Part shown: positions 59,230-64,000 of the stretch, in pieces
How positions within the stretch are numbered: the first letter of the stretch is position 1
Layout: every line of letters starts with the position of its first letter
Origin: Trichinella spiralis
Taxonomy: Eukaryota; Nematoda; Enoplea; Trichinellida; Trichinellidae
NCBI GenBank assembly: GCA_000181795.3
Contig: CM012954.1
Span: forward strand, 4,709,077 to 4,773,076
DNA: 64,000 nt
Direction of reading: 5' to 3'
Notes under the pieces: model-generated
The model's input: the letters and a program-made list of their open reading frames with translations, nothing else
Database searches by the model: none
What the model was told of the DNA's origin: nothing
Translations under genes and position numbers: made by a program

Positions 59230-60990
59230 AATGAAGATTAAAGTGATGCGATGCTGATGGTGGTGCTATCCTACACGGAAAAAAACATAATTACAAACAA
59301 ACAGGAGTGAAAAATTATTATGACGCATATTTACCTCATTCACTTAGCTTTCACAATCTGGTTGTTTCATATTCATTGATATGAATATAAAATAATGTCA
59401 ATTCTGAAAGTAAATTATATCTCAAAATAAAAAACAAAGAATTTCTTCGTCTTCACTATCTGATGTACCTGAAAGTTAGCAATAACAAAACTATAAAGAG
59501 ACCCGTCAGTTTCCATTCACCATATAAGTAAAGTAACATGCATAGCATACCACCACCAAAATATCAAATCCAACTTACCAGTTATTCATGGATGGTGTAG
59601 AAGAGCAGAATTATAGTTGACGACCTGCCAGACTGAGAGCATAGCAATGAACTGAATAACCTAATGTAATCGAAGTTCTCTGATTCGATGTATAATACTA
59701 AGTAAATTATGCAAATGACTATTTACTTTGCCTCCGGAAGAACAACCTAATTTTCCATCACTAATAGCGCAGTAGAATAAATATCATGAACAGCGTTATT
59801 AAACAAGACGATGAAATTTATTACGTTTTTACTTATACACTTCATACTAATACGTATTACTGCATTATTACGTAATCGTGCACTATTACGTAATAGAACA
59901 ATATTATGCAAATTTCTTTTACTAAAATAAACTGAAACAAACTTTTAATAATCTGAAGCATTGCAAATTACTAAAAATACAATAATTTATATTTTGTAAA
60001 TGACTTTCTACAAATCAAAATTATATGGATAATAAAAAAATCGCTTCTACTGAAAACAGTTTCAAAAATGAAATACGTTTTCAGATTTATAGTAATGTAA
60101 ACAGCTTTAAGACGGGAAAAGAGTAGGGAGGGAACAGCAAAGAAGGAAGGAGGGAGAGGTAGCAGGGTGGTGGAGGTAAAAGTTGTCAGAATGTGATTCG
60201 CTTTCCTTCACTAACTTTTCATGCATAATTATCAGGCGTTGTTTCATTTGTCAATACTGACAACATTTATGGAAATAGACCCTTTCTCTCAATGATAAAA
60301 AACAAGTGCATCTATATAAGTTAGTGTTATTGGCAAGACAGCGACATCGAACTATCTTTCAGGAGTCAGTTTTGAGGATGAGGGGAACAATTTCAGGCCA
60401 TTCTGACAGTTTCAAGAGTGGTAGCTAAAAGTGCTCTGTAGCAAAGAGCAGCTTTCCTATGTCTTACTGAAATAATGCTGGGCACAAATTGGCCAGTGTC
60501 AAGCATTTAGGAGGCAATTGCTATAGTGATAATAGCATATAGAGCAATTGCAATAGGTCAACTATGTTACCTCACCAACAAACATCATGCAGGGCATTAA
60601 AGATAATATGCGAGTCGCTCAACGGCTATGGCAACAGTATTTTCCAAATGCATTTGTAAGGACTGTTGGGAATTAAAGATGTATATACATCACTACTACT
60701 ATATCACACGGTTTCAGATTGGCGTGTCTCTAATGTAATAGTGAATATTAGTTGCACATTGTTACAGAAAAAATGAATAAGCTTCGATTAAAATAAATTA
60801 AACTTTAAGAACTACGAAAGATTTTAAAAGCGAGTATGTTTAGTTCAGTGTAGCAGGAGAAGGAAAGAAAGTATGAAAAAACAAAAAATATGCAAAAATT
60901 CATACCTGTCAGCAGCTCTGTCATTGATGAGCTATAAAGAAAACGCAGAGCTGTTAATTTGCCAATTGATGTTCGTGGTTTCATCATATT
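59230..60990 (-). repeat. Repeat unit B (tandem copy of unit A)
   Basis: Same orientation as unit A, offset about 2.87 kb at its left end and 2.36 kb at its right end because of a roughly 0.5-kb difference in the middle. It keeps the exon-like cassette best: on the minus strand GGTACATCAGATAGTGAAGA then CGAAGAAATT, flanked by CTTTCAG, and the donor CTG|GTAAGT at about 59577. Its far end again gives a minus-strand SSMTELL frame followed by a GTATGA donor. Confidence 0.7.
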
Positions 60991-62209
60991 TTTAGTCTGA
61001 CAATCACAACGTATTTGTTGAGGTGAAGCACCAAAATAACCAAATAATGCAATGCAGTAAGTAATTAGACCGCCCTTCAGCAGCGAACATTTATATTATA
61101 GTGCAATTCTCTCAATAAACAGAAATTTATATAAGGAAAATTACTTCCGGATTTGAATGGCGCAAAGTGCACGTAGCAGAATGCCATCAGCAGTGTTCAC
61201 CTTCACATTAGCATGAACATACTCTGCTGACCTAGAAATGCATGTATGCTTTGAAAACGTGAGGTAATGTAATGGGCTAACAACAAAGACTATAATAATT
61301 GCTCAACAGTAACAAAATCCTGAATACGTTACAGATGAAAGTCATTATCCATGTCAAATTATATTATAATGTATGACTTAATTCAAATAAGCACAAAAAA
61401 CTGTTACGCAAATGAAGCTGAGCAGTAACGTTAATCGTACCTAAATTAAACAACAATCAACTATTAGTTTAGGATCGCTGCCTACGCATGCAATAATAGT
61501 CAGCACGATAATTATACTTTGCAATGAATACCATTTTCAACAGAGTTAACTTATTAATTTCAAAGAACCGATTGCTTAGTTATCATTTAGCAGTTACATA
61601 TTCAATATCTATTTCTAGCATTATTACAATGTCAATGAATAAAAAAACTCTAACTTACAAAAATAGTCAACTTACCATCATTTGGAGATACATTTTTTGA
61701 AGAGTTGCACAACGTGATTGACCATACTGAATATAAATCATGTTGCTTGTCAGGTTTCCTTTGAAATCGTCTTTTATTCTGTTGTTGCACGACAACATCC
61801 GCCTACAAATATTCCAAAATTATCTTCACAACAAAATTTAGAATTCATGAATTGATGTAAATTCAAATCATACACAACATGATCATCGATGAGTTATACT
61901 TTACGATTCATATTTGATTTTCTTTTCGTAAATGCAAATTTGCATGAAGATTGTATTAAACATGTAGTACACCTACATTTTGTTATGCTCAGAAATAAAG
62001 CTCTGCGACAAACAACAAGATATGAGATCAAATCGAACAAACAACAAGATATGAGATAGAACTTTACAATATTAACAATAATATTACTCTGTACATCTAG
62101 ACACCATTGCATAGCCCAAATAAAGTAAACTAAATAGTTATTATTTGAGTTTGAAAGCAAAAGTTTGGTCAACTTATTTCATCACTGTTAGGCGCATCTC
62201 AATAGCATG
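60991..62209. other. AT-rich spacer
   Basis: 1.2 kb without a supported gene. A minus-strand frame at 61894-62172 is low complexity and has no similarity. Confidence 0.5.
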
Positions 62210-62600
62210 CAAATTTTCCTGCGTTCATTGCCTTACCGTTTCTCTGCTTAGCAACTATTGCTCATCACAAGCGACGGTTTCTAATATATGAAAAAACTTC
62301 ATTTGATATTCTTGTTTTTCAGAAATTAAATGATATCTAGTAACGGGGAATAACTTAATTGTTATTATTGTGAAATTGTATCATGTATGTTGCTTTTAGT
62401 GTCATTTTAGATTAATAGTCGTGAAAATTTTTGTTTGCCTAACGAAACGAAATGCAGGCACAGAAAGACTTGTTTACCAGAAAATGCATGCAAATTTTTG
62501 TTCTACTGCAATTCATACGTTTACTTGGCTTCAGATTCAATGGTTGTTGATGTACAATTGGTACGGAGAGTGCTTTGGTGCGGAATTGGAAAACTGAATC
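62210..62600. repeat. Direct repeat D, copy 2
   Basis: Diverged copy of 49190-49625 in the same orientation. Shared blocks include ACTATTGCTCATCACAAGCG (versus CCATTGCTCACCACTAGCC), GATATCTAGTA, TTAATAGTCGTGAAAATTTT, GACTTGTTTACCAGAAAATG and CATGCAAATTTTT. Together the two copies bracket the whole inverted locus. Confidence 0.6.
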
Positions 62601-63224
62601 TATTAATAAGATAATAAATAAATTAAATGACGACCCTGCAAAATGTATGTTAATTTAAAACGTTTTTCTTCAATTGTTATAGAAAATATATGATAACTTA
62701 AAATGATCAAAGAGTAGTGCATGTACAAAATGAGCCGTAATTCATTTTTAATGCAAATTAAGTAAAATTACATAATTTGAAACAACAGATTCACACGCAG
62801 TAAATGTTTTATTATTGACAAATAAGTGGAAAGAACAAACAAGCAAACAATCGTGAATTGCAGACATTAATTGTAAAAACACGAAAAGTATGCAAATTAA
62901 ACATAGTCCATAAAAATGTACAGTAATACTGAGTGTAATATATGACAGCAATATCGTCACACATCAGGCACAGAGGTAATGGTGACAACTTTCAGACATA
63001 TAGCATCCACGTCCATCATCGTGGTTTGTTCCTACGACTTTGGCGGTTGAGAGTGTAGTATCCGCCACGAAGCAAAATCTCAACTGAAATGCTGGACTGC
63101 AGGCACAGGGGCTTCTATGCAGAGGAACCTGAAGCCAAATGATAATCATACCCTGACGTTCACAGAGCTGCACATTGACGGATACACAGCGATGCACAAT
63201 AAAATAAACAGTTGTGTAATGGAG

Positions 63225-63450
63225 AAAACAAGTGGCTGCGGAGTAATGGTCGCGGTGCACGATAAAACTGAATTGCTGCGCCGTAGGAAATAACCCGGTG
63301 TGCAGTAGCTGGCGTTGTGCATTATGCAAAAATTTTTTGCAATGCAAATGATAAGCTGCTGCGGAGTAATGTCGCGGTGCACGATAAAATTGAAGTGTTG
63401 CGCCATAGAAAATAACCTGCTACTGAGTAATAGGCGTGGGATATAGTATG
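63225..63450. repeat. Tandem duplication of about 120 bp
   Basis: GCTGCGGAGTAATGGTCGCG, GTGCACGATAAAACTGAA, TTGCTGCGCC-GTAGGAAATAACC at 63235-63300 recurs at 63357-63415 with few changes. A shorter related GATGCACAATAAAAT block lies at about 63190. The minus-strand frames through it repeat 'FIVHRD' only because of the duplication. Confidence 0.75.
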
Positions 63451-64000
63451 CAAAATTGATGCACTACAAAAATTTTACCATAGAATTTACTGTGGAATTC
63501 AATAAATATACAGCTTCTTCATAATAGGAGCTGAAAATTGACTAAGAATGACTAAGAACAATAAGAAAAAAATCTGTAAAAATAAATCGCATCAGACGAA
63601 CAGAGAACATCGGATGAAAATGTTGAAACAGAAGTTCTACTAATAAAAGTTCAACCGATTATTATTAATTGCAATCGATGGGAACAAGCAATATTGCACA
63701 TCCTCACCATTTCAAGGAAACAATGAAAATACCTCCTTTCGCCTAATGATGAGTACATGTATCATCATTGAACGCTGTTTTGATGTTATTTTAAAAGATT
63801 CGTTTAAGCAAGCAAAATATACAAATAAAGCATGACAAAAGTTTTGTCAATTATTCTATAAACTGATATCTTTTCAAGATGACGGTGAAAAATGAAGTTT
63901 TCAGAAATTTATTAAAATAATCTATTAATAATAGATATTTAAAATGCTCTTTTATCCTGCTTTAATTGAAAATAGAATCCTTTAACAGAGAAATCAACTG
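63451..64000. other. AT-rich right edge
   Basis: No gene, RNA or repeat recognised up to the end of the window. Confidence 0.5.

Noticed and set aside
62964-63406. Minus-strand frames with repeated FIVHRD
   Set aside because: The repetition comes from a DNA tandem duplication; no conserved start, no similarity.
1-64000. tRNA, rRNA, snRNA or spliced-leader RNA genes
   Set aside because: Scanned for paired A/B boxes and for U1, U2, U6 and SL1-like starts; isolated GGTTCGA matches (e.g. 25405, 33123) lack the rest of a tRNA. U1-like ACTTACCTG at 54.6 and 54.86 kb is part of the repeat array, without a U1 body.
46588-64000. Retroelement or DNA transposon bodies in the repeat-rich half
   Set aside because: No reverse transcriptase, integrase, transposase or capsid-like motif could be read in any frame; no clear terminal repeats with target-site duplications were found by eye.

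Overview
The window is AT-rich animal DNA with intron-dense genes; most introns are 45-110 bases. It most likely comes from a nematode of the Enoplea/Dorylaimia side (clade I, the group of Trichinella and the mermithids). The case rests on a nematode cuticle collagen, an EFF-1/AFF-1 type somatic cell fusogen, many 3' splice acceptors sitting just upstream of start codons (as in SL trans-splicing), and tightly packed same-strand genes. The genus cannot be fixed from sequence alone. No bacterial gene, CRISPR array or recognisable retroelement was seen.

Left half (1-42.6 kb) is gene-rich. In order: a partial TIMMDC1 homologue (-), TFIIIC largest subunit GTF3C1 (-), a small six-cysteine single-pass membrane protein (+), RUFY (RUN + coiled coil + FYVE, +), a glucose-6-phosphate transporter homologue SLC37A4 (+), erlin (+), a cuticle collagen (-), an FF-family fusogen (+), two ribosomal protein eL41 microgenes (-, -), a HIRIP3-like histone chaperone (+), a CTTNBP2/CTTNBP2NL-like coiled-coil protein (-), TRMT112 (-) and 26S proteasome subunit PSMD6/Rpn7 (+). 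Exon joins were derived by hand from GT/GC-AG sites and frame continuity against family sequences known from memory. Several are exact to the base; others are left as spans. GTF3C1-TIMMDC1 and RUFY-SLC37A4-ERLIN are head-to-tail with short gaps and could be polycistronic.

The functions are mostly housekeeping: Pol III transcription, complex I assembly, endosomal tethering, ER sugar-phosphate transport, ER-associated degradation, translation, proteasome and methyltransferase activation. The nematode-specific genes are the collagen, the fusogen and a candidate neuropeptide precursor at 46.0-46.4 kb, whose short promoter shows two CCAAT boxes, a TATA-like box and an initiator.

Right half (46.4-64 kb) holds no gene I can recognise but is highly structured. 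An inverted locus is centred near 54.0 kb. Its left arm carries 14 copies of GGTAAGT in 289 bases, most of them in a context matching the U1 snRNA 5' end over 10 of 11 bases. Its right arm carries the reverse complement, ACTTACC, about 13 times on either side of an assembly gap. Between them lie two tandem 224-bp hairpin-forming units. Around this are diverged copies, in both orientations, of intron-containing exon-like cassettes. This 5'-splice-site array with its mirror image is the most unusual thing in the window.
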